Positions 31,526 to 39,311 of a stretch of DNA of 64,000 nt are shown here, in pieces (the stretch's first letter is position 1; every line of letters begins with the position of its first letter). The notes under the pieces are model-generated. The model had not been told where the DNA came from. It did no database searches and saw nothing but the letters and a program-made list of their open reading frames with translations. Both the position numbers and the translations under genes were made by a program. This DNA comes from an uncultured Bacteroidales bacterium (GTDB taxonomy: Bacteria > Bacteroidota > Bacteroidia > Bacteroidales > F082), in assembly GCA_946408345.1 (NCBI GenBank), contig CAMJRR010000003.1, positions 1-64,000 on the forward strand, written 5' to 3'.

Positions 31526-33085
31526 TTAGGCTGCTACATCTTCCGTTTCTTCCACATAGTAAGGCAGTCCCGTTTGTGGATTGATTCTGTCGTAATAAAA
31601 TCCGTCGTAAAGATGGAATTGGTGTGAAAACTTGTCGAGTGAGTATTTGCTGATGGTCTTCTCCACATAGCTGACAATGCTCCAGTCCCAGTGAAGATAA
31701 GTCGTCAAATCGTTCTTGTCCTCGTAATAGGTCTGTTCGTAGTCGCTGTAGTACCAGTTTTGCTGGATGTAGATTTGTTCTGCTTCCCTAAGGCATTCCT
31801 CACAGCAATAGTCTTCGTCTGTGATTTTTGAATACACTCCCTTCCCAGACAGATAACGGCTTCCACATTTATCACAATGGCTCACATCGGATTCGTGGTA
31901 ATAGGTCCCGTTGATTTCGTAGAAGTCATCAAGGTCATAGACGTTGCATGTTTCCTCTCTTCCGTTGACATATACTGTAGTCACTTCCGATACATATTCC
32001 TGATGGTATGAATCCCACTCGTCGCCATCATCGTCATCTGGTCCGTCAAGTGAACCATCTGTGGTGTCAAGGCAATAGGAATAGCCTCTATCCGGCACAT
32101 AGTTATAGGCTTTCTTATCGTTGTACCTATAGAATCTGAATGAATCTTGATAGCTAAGAGTATCATAAGTTTCCAAGTCGCAATCAATGTAGAATTTCTT
32201 GTCTGCCAGTGAGTTTCCATTTACATCTACAAACTCTCTCGTGTCTGAACATCCGGCACCAACCTTCTTATAGCCGTCAATGTGTCCGCCTCGTATCAAA
32301 GCATCTACCAAGGCACGTTTCAAAACATCATCGCATTCAGTGGAGTATTGTCTTTCAGCTAATCTCCATACCTTTCCGTCCTCGTCGTAAACCTCCGGGA
32401 ATATGACACATCTGGCTATTATCTTACCGTCTTCATTTTCGAGATATGCGGCTTTTGCTTTTACCGAATCCTGGTAGTAAGTGTAGAAGTCTTCATCTGT
32501 CATACAACTGTGGAAATTCCCGTTGCATCTTGAACTGTCGTAGATGTCAGCAAAATTGTCGTTCACATACAGCTTGTTCTCAGGGAATGTGGAAAGTGTG
32601 AAAGTTTGCCATTCTGCCGCAAACTCTTCGCATAGCCAGTTAAGCACCTGCTCCGGCAATGTCTGGCCAAACTCCGTGTCAAGTATCAGCGAGCGGAAAA
32701 ACTTGCCCGCCTTCATCTTAAACGCTCTGTTGCCGTTGTTGTGGTTGATATAACGGCAAGCTCTTGGATCACCATCTTCACAAAGACCGTTGTATTCATC
32801 GGTCTCGAATTTGGAAGAACGGAATGTGTAGTTGATGAGTTTTACCTCATATTTCAGACTCTCACCCGATTGTTGGATTCTATCGAGCATCGTCTTTTTC
32901 AGTTCTGACATTGAGGCGATGTTTATCAATGAGTAATCGCCTGTCTCAACTGCTTGTTTGAACAATGAAGGCTGTTTGACATAAGCCAATAGTATCTTGT
33001 TCTTTCTGGATTTTTCGCCGTTATGTTCGACTAATCCGTATCTGGCTTTAAAACCTTCGAGGCCATTGAAATTGTAATATAACAT
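31526..33085 (-). CDS. Hypothetical protein with zinc-ribbon, 519 aa
   Basis: I recognise no named family. The protein is Asp/Tyr-rich, with a C-terminal zinc-ribbon-like CDKCG...YCCEECL motif. Start ATG 33085 is preferred: an in-frame ATG at 33124 lies directly behind the U-run of the terminator at 33125-33159, while the A/C-rich leader preceding 33085 (CAACAACAAATTC) matches the leaders of the neighbouring genes. It ends the recombination cassette and is followed by the M20-like gene. Long zinc-ribbon proteins of this type occur in Bacteroidetes phages, but the function is unknown. Confidence 0.6.
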   Translation of the reverse strand: MLYYNFNGLEGFKARYGLVEHNGEKSRKNKILLAYVKQPSLFKQAVETGDYSLINIASMSELKKTMLDRIQQSGESLKYEVKLINYTFRSSKFETDEYNGLCEDGDPRACRYINHNNGNRAFKMKAGKFFRSLILDTEFGQTLPEQVLNWLCEEFAAEWQTFTLSTFPENKLYVNDNFADIYDSSRCNGNFHSCMTDEDFYTYYQDSVKAKAAYLENEDGKIIARCVIFPEVYDEDGKVWRLAERQYSTECDDVLKRALVDALIRGGHIDGYKKVGAGCSDTREFVDVNGNSLADKKFYIDCDLETYDTLSYQDSFRFYRYNDKKAYNYVPDRGYSYCLDTTDGSLDGPDDDDGDEWDSYHQEYVSEVTTVYVNGREETCNVYDLDDFYEINGTYYHESDVSHCDKCGSRYLSGKGVYSKITDEDYCCEECLREAEQIYIQQNWYYSDYEQTYYEDKNDLTTYLHWDWSIVSYVEKTISKYSLDKFSHQFHLYDGFYYDRINPQTGLPYYVEETEDVAA

Positions 33086-33124
33086 AGATTGTTGATTTTG
33101 AATTTGTTGTTGTCGTATGGGCAT

Positions 33125-33159
33125 AAAAAAAGAGGAGTATCGTTTTGTGATACCCCTCT
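33125..33159 (-). terminator. Terminator between nuclease and 519-aa genes
   Basis: Stem AGAGGAGTATC (33131-33141) / GATACCCCTCT (33149-33159), one mismatch, followed on the minus strand by six to seven T residues. It lies 40 bp after the nuclease stop, and its T-run touches an in-frame ATG (33124). Confidence 0.7.
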
Positions 33160-33198
33160 CTTCGATGGTATTCAGAGCATTAAAAGCCCGAATTTTGG

Positions 33199-34131
33199 TC
33201 AGATTGCAATGTTTAAGCTTCCTGACACAAGTGATTCTCTCATGTACTGGTCGAAGTCAATCTCAGGATGCTTTTCCTTAAGTAATGTGAGGTTGATGCT
33301 GCTCCTGGTTGTAGGTAGTTTTCTCGTGAGTCGTATTCCTCCGTCGGTGATCCAGGTCTTCACGTTTCTGGATTCCATTTCAGTGAGGATTTGTGATTTG
33401 ATGCCGCTAAGTTCTTCCTCGACGGCTTCCTTTGTCAGAATCAATTCCCTGATGCGTTGTTCTTGGGAGCTGATTTCTTTTGGCAAATCGTATGGGCTTT
33501 GGAACTGTTCGCCTCTGAGGTCGGTTTCCAAAAGCTCCTTGCAGATTTCAGACGGGATTCGTTTGACTGGGATGAGTTGTGATATATGGTCAAAACTCCC
33601 GTCTTTCTTTTGCTTGTTTCGAATGTGAAGGATGTAGAGTTCCCTTGCCTTCGCTTTCTTGTTCTGAAGTTCGAAAAGGTAAGCGTAAATGGATAGTTGC
33701 CATCTTGCTTTTTCTAACTTCTCTGGTGTCATCTTTCCATAGGTCTTGAGGTCAGCTAGATCAAAAGTATTGTCCGTAATCCTGAACACTTTATCGATAT
33801 TGCTGGCGTAATTTGTGAAATCCGTTACGGTATATTCACTTGCCTCGTGTGTTAGTGAATGTTCTTGGCACAATTGGATGTAGTCTTGCGTCTCAACACT
33901 CCCGTCGTTATACCATCGGGTATCGAAGTCTTCACAACTCTGATGCACTGAGGTTCCATAGGCCGCTGCTTGATCCAGTATGGCCTTGGGGATGTTAGCA
34001 TATTCGTTCGGAAACAGCTGTCTTTGAAGGAGTTCTGTAATTCCCGAAAGATAAGTTCCGTTCAATTCGTAGGTGTGTTGGGTAGGGTCGAATATCACAC
34101 CGCTGTCTGTAAGTTCAATTCGCTTTGCCAT
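33199..34131 (-). CDS. PD-(D/E)XK exonuclease, RecB/Cas4-like
   Basis: The 310-residue protein has YGTSVHQ (58-64, the conserved G-x3-H), FDLADLKTYG (123-132, the D-x-K catalytic strand) and RWQLSIYAYL (143-152, QxxxYAY motif IV), the pattern of phage RecB-family exonucleases. These resect double-stranded ends to expose strands for annealing. It is coupled to an annealase gene (gap 3 bp). A C-terminal ~100 residues includes a coiled-coil segment (EEISSQEQRIREL) that may contact the partner. Its role is phage-type homologous recombination of the island. Confidence 0.8.
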   Translation of the reverse strand: MAKRIELTDSGVIFDPTQHTYELNGTYLSGITELLQRQLFPNEYANIPKAILDQAAAYGTSVHQSCEDFDTRWYNDGSVETQDYIQLCQEHSLTHEASEYTVTDFTNYASNIDKVFRITDNTFDLADLKTYGKMTPEKLEKARWQLSIYAYLFELQNKKAKARELYILHIRNKQKKDGSFDHISQLIPVKRIPSEICKELLETDLRGEQFQSPYDLPKEISSQEQRIRELILTKEAVEEELSGIKSQILTEMESRNVKTWITDGGIRLTRKLPTTRSSINLTLLKEKHPEIDFDQYMRESLVSGSLNIAI

Positions 34132-34134
34132 GGT

Positions 34135-34866
34135 TTAAGCTGCTTTTTTGGTTTGCAATTGCTCTCGACGTTGAGTGAAGAGAGCCTTGATTTCGGGATT
34201 GCCCTCCACTTCGTTCTTGTGTTGGTTGTAGAGGTTAAGAAGGCTGTTGATGTCCTTCATGGATTCCAGAGCCGCCTTGATTCCTGCATACTTGTCGATA
34301 GGAGTGGTAGCGGTTCTTCTTGTGTAGGTTCGTTTTTGTTTGGCGGGTTCAGGTTTCATAGCCTCAGCCGTGGTTTCAGTCGTTTCTTCCGGCAAATCTT
34401 CTCCGGCATAGATGTAGAGTCCCAAGCCGAACATAGCAAGGTTTTTCACTAAGCATCGCATAATGGTTTTGTTGATGTCAAACATGGTCGCTGCATCAAC
34501 TTTCTTTTCAATGTAGGTGTTCTTGTACTTATCCCATACTTGATAAGTGTATGGTTCAAGTCTCATCGCTTTGTTAGCTCCATCCATAACGGGTAGCCAC
34601 ATTTCGTAAGTCAAGCCGTCCACTGTCACTTCAGTATAGACGATGATTCCCAATCTTTCATCCACGAAATAGGGCAAGTTGGTGTTGGCATCCTTCACGA
34701 TCTTATAGGTCGCCGAAGGATATTGCTTCTTGAATTCAGCCCAAGCCACAGCCCAGGTCAGATAGGTCAGGCCGTTCTTCTTCTCGGTACGGTCATTCAC
34801 GTTCAGAGCGTAAAGGTTATTGAAGCCTTCTCTGAGAATTTCTTCTTGATTTTTGTTGTTTTCCAT
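34135..34866 (-). CDS. Single-strand annealing protein, DUF1071/Sak family
   Basis: Residues ~15-155 match the DUF1071 (Sak) annealase family: NVNDRTEKKNGLTYLTWAVA, then IVYTEVTVDGLTYEMWLPVMDGANKAM, then FDINKTIMRCLVKNLAMFGLGLYIYAGEDLP. The C-terminal part is a Lys/Arg-rich linker and helices. These proteins anneal complementary single strands after resection by a partner exonuclease, here the gene next to it. The length is typical. A terminator lies in the 145-bp gap upstream, between it and the DUF3871 gene. Confidence 0.9.
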   Translation of the reverse strand: MENNKNQEEILREGFNNLYALNVNDRTEKKNGLTYLTWAVAWAEFKKQYPSATYKIVKDANTNLPYFVDERLGIIVYTEVTVDGLTYEMWLPVMDGANKAMRLEPYTYQVWDKYKNTYIEKKVDAATMFDINKTIMRCLVKNLAMFGLGLYIYAGEDLPEETTETTAEAMKPEPAKQKRTYTRRTATTPIDKYAGIKAALESMKDINSLLNLYNQHKNEVEGNPEIKALFTQRREQLQTKKAA

Positions 34867-34906
34867 TGTTGTATGTTTTTAAGTTGTTGATGTAGTTTTG
34901 ATTGCA

Positions 34907-34965
34907 TAAAAAATGGAGGCACACAAAAATCTCTGTTGAATACTTTGATAAATGTGTGTCTCCAT
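34907..34965 (-). terminator. Terminator upstream of the annealase gene
   Basis: Arms ATGGAGGCACACA (34913-34925) and TGTGTGTCTCCAT (34953-34965), one mismatch, make a 13-bp stem followed on the minus strand by a T-run (34907-34912). It ends the DUF3871 transcript, or lets the downstream genes be separately expressed. Confidence 0.65.
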
Positions 34966-35010
34966 GGTAAAAGGGCAAAAAAAGCCCCTACTGATAGATT
35001 TCTCTTCAGT

Positions 35011-35976
35011 TCAGTTGAGGAACCAGTCGTAGCCTTCCGTGTCTTGGTGTCTAAGGGCTTTTCTGATTCCGGTAGCAAATTCGGTGCAATTGGCATTTCG
35101 TTCAAGCCATTTGTCGATATAGCTCGACTTCACGGCTTCGTTCAAAAGTTGCATCAAATCGAATGTGGATATGCCGTCGTCTCCAGATTTCTTTCTTCCG
35201 AAATTGGGATTTACGACATATTGTCTCGTTGCTTCGTTGATTACTTGATCTCCCAGCAAAAACTGGGGAATCTCTCGTTGTTGTGCCACGGGAAGAGCTT
35301 GCAATAGTCGCATTCTTCCGATAATGTGGCAGAACTGGTCTTCTGTCAGCCTGGTGTCCTGTAATTGGGCCAAGGCATTCAGATTGTTGTCTTTCTCAGG
35401 GTTGAATCTGCTGAAAAGTTCAAGTGCTTTCTGGTTTATGTCGGCACTAGTCATACAGTCGATGGTTCCTGAAAATCCGTCTGTCTGTAGCATAAGGTTG
35501 CTGCAAACACGTACTTGCCATCCGACAAAGATTTTAAACTTCAAAGCAGATGGCCGGTTGTATAGTTTGTCTTCCGAGTAGGCTCTAACTCCCCCGATAG
35601 TGAGGTGGATTTCCTGCCCGTCGATGTTTCTGGTACAAGAGCTGACCTTCGCGATCCAGGCTAAACGCTGGTAGTAGATTGTTTTTTCGTCATCTGTCAG
35701 CTCAGTTGCTTTCTTCATAAGGGCCGTAGGTACACGCCCGTTGATAGGGTGTGATACTCTCGTCTCTATTGGGCTTAACGCCCCGAATACTTTCTCAGCG
35801 GCATTATAAGTGGCCATGCAAAAGTCCTGATGGCTGATGGTAAGGCTGTTGTCACTGAAAGTTGGTACGATACATTTGTCTGCAATTTCCCCAAGCGTAA
35901 TGGCTTGGGTGTTGCTTTCGATAAAATTGGGATGTTTGTTTTCCAATTCCATAGTGTTTGTGTCGTTGTTGTTCAT
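35011..35976 (-). CDS. DUF3871 family protein
   Basis: The 321-residue protein belongs to the Bacteroidetes DUF3871 family (unknown function), with HPINGRVPTA, SCTRNIDGQEIHLTIGGVRAY and FKIFVGWQVRVCSNLML. It is often found next to phage recombination genes in Bacteroides elements and may be a DNA-binding or antirepressor-like factor. Its A/C-rich leader lacks a Shine-Dalgarno sequence. Confident on family, not on function. Confidence 0.85.
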   Translation of the reverse strand: MNNNDTNTMELENKHPNFIESNTQAITLGEIADKCIVPTFSDNSLTISHQDFCMATYNAAEKVFGALSPIETRVSHPINGRVPTALMKKATELTDDEKTIYYQRLAWIAKVSSCTRNIDGQEIHLTIGGVRAYSEDKLYNRPSALKFKIFVGWQVRVCSNLMLQTDGFSGTIDCMTSADINQKALELFSRFNPEKDNNLNALAQLQDTRLTEDQFCHIIGRMRLLQALPVAQQREIPQFLLGDQVINEATRQYVVNPNFGRKKSGDDGISTFDLMQLLNEAVKSSYIDKWLERNANCTEFATGIRKALRHQDTEGYDWFLN

Positions 35977-35994
35977 AATTGTTTGTTTTTGTTG

Positions 35995-36123
35995 TTATTG
36001 TTTCGAAATTTTAGATGCTTTCTTGGTGATTAGCTTACGTAGTTTCTTGCTGTTTTTTGCAATCACCACTATGGTCTCTAGCACCAAAATAAAGATGTCG
36101 CCACCTTTTTCGAATTTAGTCAT
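35995..36123 (-). CDS. Small hydrophobic protein, 42 aa
   Basis: It starts MTKFEKGGDIFILVLETIVVIAKNSKKLRK, with one hydrophobic helix (~9-24) and a basic C-terminus. No Shine-Dalgarno sequence is seen. It lies just upstream of the DUF3871 gene (18 bp) and resembles the frameshifted peptide at 36135-36250. Small membrane peptides of this sort can be type I toxins or holin-like. Confidence 0.4.
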   Translation of the reverse strand: MTKFEKGGDIFILVLETIVVIAKNSKKLRKLITKKASKISKQ

Positions 36124-36134
36124 AGCAAATAGGT

Positions 36135-36250
36135 TTAGGTGGTTCGTGTTTGTTTCTCTTTTTTCATGTTTCGGATGGTTTCTATCAATTTAATGCCACC
36201 CAGGGCGATAAAAATGATCTCGCCCGTAATCTTCAAAATTTTAATCATAG
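36135..36250 (-). pseudogene. Frameshifted small hydrophobic protein
   Basis: After ATG 36250, with GAAAGGAAAAC before it, the frame stops after five codons (MIKKF). An extra A in the six-A run would restore LKITGEIIFIALGGIKLIETIRNM in frame to the stop at 36135. The restored peptide resembles the 42-residue neighbour (GEIIFI versus GDIFIL and a basic end). It may be a real loss, slippage-regulated, or a sequencing error in a homopolymer. Confidence 0.3.
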
Positions 36251-36337
36251 TTTTCCTTTCTTTTATTGGTTAGTAATATAATGTAAGTCTCTCTATATAA
36301 GGCTTTTAAGGAATGTGAAAGGACCTGAAAAATGGGC

Positions 36338-36380
36338 AAAAAAAGCCAACCCCGTATAATCTCGTTCGTTTGGGGTTAGC
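36338..36380 (-). terminator. Terminator of the AbiH-FGE gene
   Basis: Stem GCCAACCCC (36345-36353) / GGGGTTAGC (36372-36380) followed on the minus strand by seven T residues. It lies ~220 bp after the stop of the AbiH-FGE gene. Confidence 0.7.
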
Positions 36381-36406
36381 TCTGTATATGTTGTTCAGAC
36401 TGGCAA

Positions 36407-36516
36407 AATCAGATGCAATTGAGTATAATCATAAGTATTCAATTACGATCCGACGCCACCTCATGACTATCGCTGATAAACTTTTCGTCTATCAAGCGTC
36501 AATTGGCTGTCTGATT
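36407..36516. repeat. Imperfect inverted repeat downstream of the AbiH-FGE gene
   Basis: Paired blocks AATCAGA (36407-36413) with TCTGATT (36510-36516) and CAATTG (36416-36421) with CAATTG (36500-36505) lie around a ~78-bp centre. A smaller inverted repeat sits inside the centre. The ~220 bp between the terminator and the AbiH gene hold no gene; the structure may be a UTR element or MITE-like. Confidence 0.4.
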
Positions 36517-36603
36517 GTATAAATTATTGTAGTATTTCAATTATAAGGCTTTTGGCGGATGTGGGACGATGCTTATGTGCTATAGCTTTTGCGGTTTGGT
36601 TTT

Positions 36604-38454
36604 TTATTTATCATCATCATTATCCAGTTTTATAACTATTCGAAAACCTATTGAATCGTTTGCCATTTCTTTTTTTTCCGTATAAGTAGTCTTGCAATGC
36701 TTTGATGGACTAAGATAACCTCCTCCAGCTACAAGAACTTTATTATCTAGTACGTTACAAACAAAGGGAGTTACTGCATCTTTTACTGCATCTAAATCAA
36801 ATGTGTAATTATCAAGAACAGATACGGCTCGTTCATTAAAGCTAATTTTCTTATACGAGTTATTAATCGAATCATCTTCAGGGAATTCAGCTAAATATTC
36901 CCAAACATTCCCGCTCATATCATAAATACCTAATTCATTTGGTTTCTTTTTTCCTACTGGGTGAAGTTGATTGCCACTGTTCTGTTTATACCAACCTACC
37001 TCATCAAGAGTATTACTGCCAGCAAAAGTATAGTTTTTGCTAACATTACCACCTTGAGCAGCATACCTCCATTGTACTAATCTAGGCAAAAAGGCTTTCC
37101 TGCCTGTTTGAGAGCTGAATTCTCTAATGAAATCCAAACACTCAAATAAATTTACCCCTACAATAGGAAAATCATCACCGTTGATTTTATGTTTTATTGG
37201 CCTTTTTCCGATAACGTTCTTCCATTGTAGTTCCGTGACAGGGAATCTTCCTATCAAAAAATCATCTACTCTCGTGCCGTCAGGTAAAACGGAACCTTGA
37301 ACCTTGACAAACTGTATTCCAAGTATTTCAATAATTGTAGTTGAAACAGTTGTACCTTCATCAACAACATAATTTTCAATATCTCGAATTTGTGGAATAC
37401 GCTCCGATCTGTTTAAAGGACAAAAAATAGATCTAAACTTACGATGATTATTTCCAAAAATCCTATATAAATTACTAATTTGCTCTCTAAAATTCGCCTC
37501 CTTTCCTTGCCCTCCATCAAAATAATAGTACTTAATATACTTACAATGATCATTGGTAAATAATTCATTTAACAATGCTCTGTCACTATTAGCACATGAA
37601 TGTCCCAGAATATATACTTCATAGTCATCCTCACCATATATAAAAGAACTAATCCTTTGATACTCACCACTTCTTGCATAAAGAACCGCCTTGTTAAACT
37701 CCAAAAAAGCATTGTCTTTGTTTTCTTGAACATTCATGGAATAAGAATCTAAATCATCACCATACCCAAAAATAACAGAATTATCATCTGACAGACTTCC
37801 ATGAATATATGCTATTTCAGTATTGCTATTTGAAATGGAATTCTCCAAAACGCTGTATCCATATAGTTTCAGTGTATTTGTATAGTTAAAGCAAATGAAT
37901 AAAATCTTTCCAATCTCTTCATTATTAGCGTCTAATTCATTAAAGATGGTTTTCATTCTGATGACTAGGTTTTTAAACTCTAGGCTTTCCTTATCAACAG
38001 AATCATATGCGAACTTTAAGTATTCTATAAGTTTTGTCCTCAATACACGAAAATCTCGATTAAGTTTATTTATTGATAATTCTTCATTGGTTTTATTCTC
38101 TTTTTCGGTATTATAATTCTCATGGCACTTGAGTAAACTCTCATAATAAACGTCTTCTATATCTGACCATTTAGGATCTTTAAGTTCGTTCCTTTTCTTT
38201 TCTAAAGCCTCCAACAATCCATTTTGATAAATTATCCATTTTTTTAATTCATTTGCATTTACAAATTTCCCCCTTTTCCCCTCACTTACAATAAACAAGT
38301 TATCTATGTCTACCTGATGTTTATTATTGTTGATTTCGTCAACTTTCTTATCCCATAGCCAATCAATAAAACTACTATAACTTGTTTTAAAACCATGGGC
38401 TAAATCAAAACCATTGCCAAGGATAACAATCCGATTACGTTTCTTCTTTACCAT
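36604..38454 (-). CDS. AbiH-like protein fused to an FGE-sulfatase (C-type-lectin-like) domain
   Basis: Residues ~1-345 match the AbiH abortive-infection family: ILGNGFDLAHG (11-21), FNYTN (189-193), IHGS (217-220) and LGHS (283-286). Residues ~375-612 are an FGE/SUMF1-type domain: FLIGRFPVTELQWKNVIG, then PIVGVNLFECLDF, then LVQWRYAAQGG, then GIYDMSGNVWEYL, then GFRIVI. The usual TEAEWEYA motif is altered (RLVQWRYA), and no sulfatase is near, so enzymatic function is doubtful; the fold may serve as a binding module. AbiH proteins stop infected cells; such a C-terminal fusion would suit a sensor. The gene is AT-rich and has its own promoter (38480-38487). Confidence 0.8.
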   Translation of the reverse strand: MVKKKRNRIVILGNGFDLAHGFKTSYSSFIDWLWDKKVDEINNNKHQVDIDNLFIVSEGKRGKFVNANELKKWIIYQNGLLEALEKKRNELKDPKWSDIEDVYYESLLKCHENYNTEKENKTNEELSINKLNRDFRVLRTKLIEYLKFAYDSVDKESLEFKNLVIRMKTIFNELDANNEEIGKILFICFNYTNTLKLYGYSVLENSISNSNTEIAYIHGSLSDDNSVIFGYGDDLDSYSMNVQENKDNAFLEFNKAVLYARSGEYQRISSFIYGEDDYEVYILGHSCANSDRALLNELFTNDHCKYIKYYYFDGGQGKEANFREQISNLYRIFGNNHRKFRSIFCPLNRSERIPQIRDIENYVVDEGTTVSTTIIEILGIQFVKVQGSVLPDGTRVDDFLIGRFPVTELQWKNVIGKRPIKHKINGDDFPIVGVNLFECLDFIREFSSQTGRKAFLPRLVQWRYAAQGGNVSKNYTFAGSNTLDEVGWYKQNSGNQLHPVGKKKPNELGIYDMSGNVWEYLAEFPEDDSINNSYKKISFNERAVSVLDNYTFDLDAVKDAVTPFVCNVLDNKVLVAGGGYLSPSKHCKTTYTEKKEMANDSIGFRIVIKLDNDDDK

Positions 38455-38479
38455 ACAAATAATAATTTGTTAAGTGCTG

Positions 38480-38487
38480 CAAATATA
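38480..38487 (-). promoter_or_regulatory. Promoter -7 element of the AbiH-FGE gene
   Basis: TATATTTG on the minus strand (TAnnTTTG), 26 bp upstream of the ATG at 38454. Confidence 0.5.
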
Positions 38488-38600
38488 CAAAATGAGAAAA
38501 TGGTTATTACAAAAAAAACATGACTTTATTTATCAGACTCTTTATGTCTCAACTTTAACACCAAATATCAGACAACAATAACAGTGCACCTCGTTTTGCA

Positions 38601-38628
38601 TTGTACTAATACTTTTTCCTTATCTTTA
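38601..38628 (+). promoter_or_regulatory. Promoter of the esterase-like gene 38652
   Basis: TTG (38601-38603), a 17-bp spacer, then TATCTTTA (38621-38628), one mismatch from TAnnTTTG. It lies 24 bp before the ATG at 38652. Confidence 0.45.
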
Positions 38629-38651
38629 CGGCCTCAAAACAACTTATTACT

Positions 38652-39296
38652 ATGCCTTCTTTCGTAAAGCAAAATACCAATCAAATCTGTTACATGATTC
38701 TGCCAGAGGGAATTAGGGAAGATTTGCCTATTGTGTTGAAGGGATTGTCGGAGAAATACAGCGTTTCCATTGTGGTAATAGAAGATGTCAATTGGAATGA
38801 TAATCTAACACCTTGGCCAGCAGAAGGAGTATTCAAGAAAGCGAAACCATTCGGAGGACATGCAGCCGTATTCCTCGACAAACTGACCAATAAGATAATC
38901 CCTGAAGCTGAAAGGAATATGGGTGTAGAAGATGCCGATAGAACGATTATGGGCGTTCCGTTGTCTGGATTGTTTGCGATATGGGTGGGTTTCAATTCAA
39001 ATGCCTTCACCAACATCATCAGCATATCCGGGTCACTATGGTATGATGGCTTTGTTGAGTGGATGAATAAACAAATGCCTTCATCGCAGATCAAGAAGGT
39101 TTGTATACTGTTAGGTGAGATGGAAAAGAATGCCAAAGACAAAAGAATGGCGACAGTGGAAGAGAGAACCCTTGCTGCCGCCAATATCCTGAAATCAAAA
39201 AGTCAAGCTGCCGTTATACTTGAGCTTGTAGAGGGAACGCATTTCTCGCCGATTTTGCCCAGGTTGGAACGGGCATTTGAGGTGGTTTATGGCTAA
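38652..39296 (+). CDS. Esterase-like alpha/beta-hydrolase, island copy
   Basis: The 214-residue protein has the fold of the Fes/IroE-type putative esterases: YMILPEGI, VSIVVIEDVNWNDNLTPWPAEGVFKKA, then the nucleophile-elbow region GVPLSGLF, SISGSLWYD and a C-terminal EGTHFSPILPRLERAF with the likely catalytic His. The counterpart at 45597-46268 is roughly three-quarters identical, but reads GVSLSGLF where this copy has Pro at the expected serine. The island copy may therefore be inactive, or use the following Ser. Divergent from the AbiH-FGE gene and next to the AbiE genes, it may be a duplicated cargo gene. Confidence 0.75.
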   Translation: MPSFVKQNTNQICYMILPEGIREDLPIVLKGLSEKYSVSIVVIEDVNWNDNLTPWPAEGVFKKAKPFGGHAAVFLDKLTNKIIPEAERNMGVEDADRTIMGVPLSGLFAIWVGFNSNAFTNIISISGSLWYDGFVEWMNKQMPSSQIKKVCILLGEMEKNAKDKRMATVEERTLAAANILKSKSQAAVILELVEGTHFSPILPRLERAFEVVYG

Positions 39297-39311
39297 ATAG
39301 CTTTAGCATTT

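Noticed and set aside
36604-38454. Diversity-generating retroelement targeting the FGE domain
   Set aside because: No reverse transcriptase gene, and no second near-identical copy of the FGE C-terminus with A-to-N changes, was found nearby.
38690-39184. 164-residue ORF antisense to the island esterase gene
   Set aside because: It has an almost identical counterpart opposite the chromosomal paralogue (45635-46081), as expected when both sense genes are homologous, so it is only a mirror of the sense coding.
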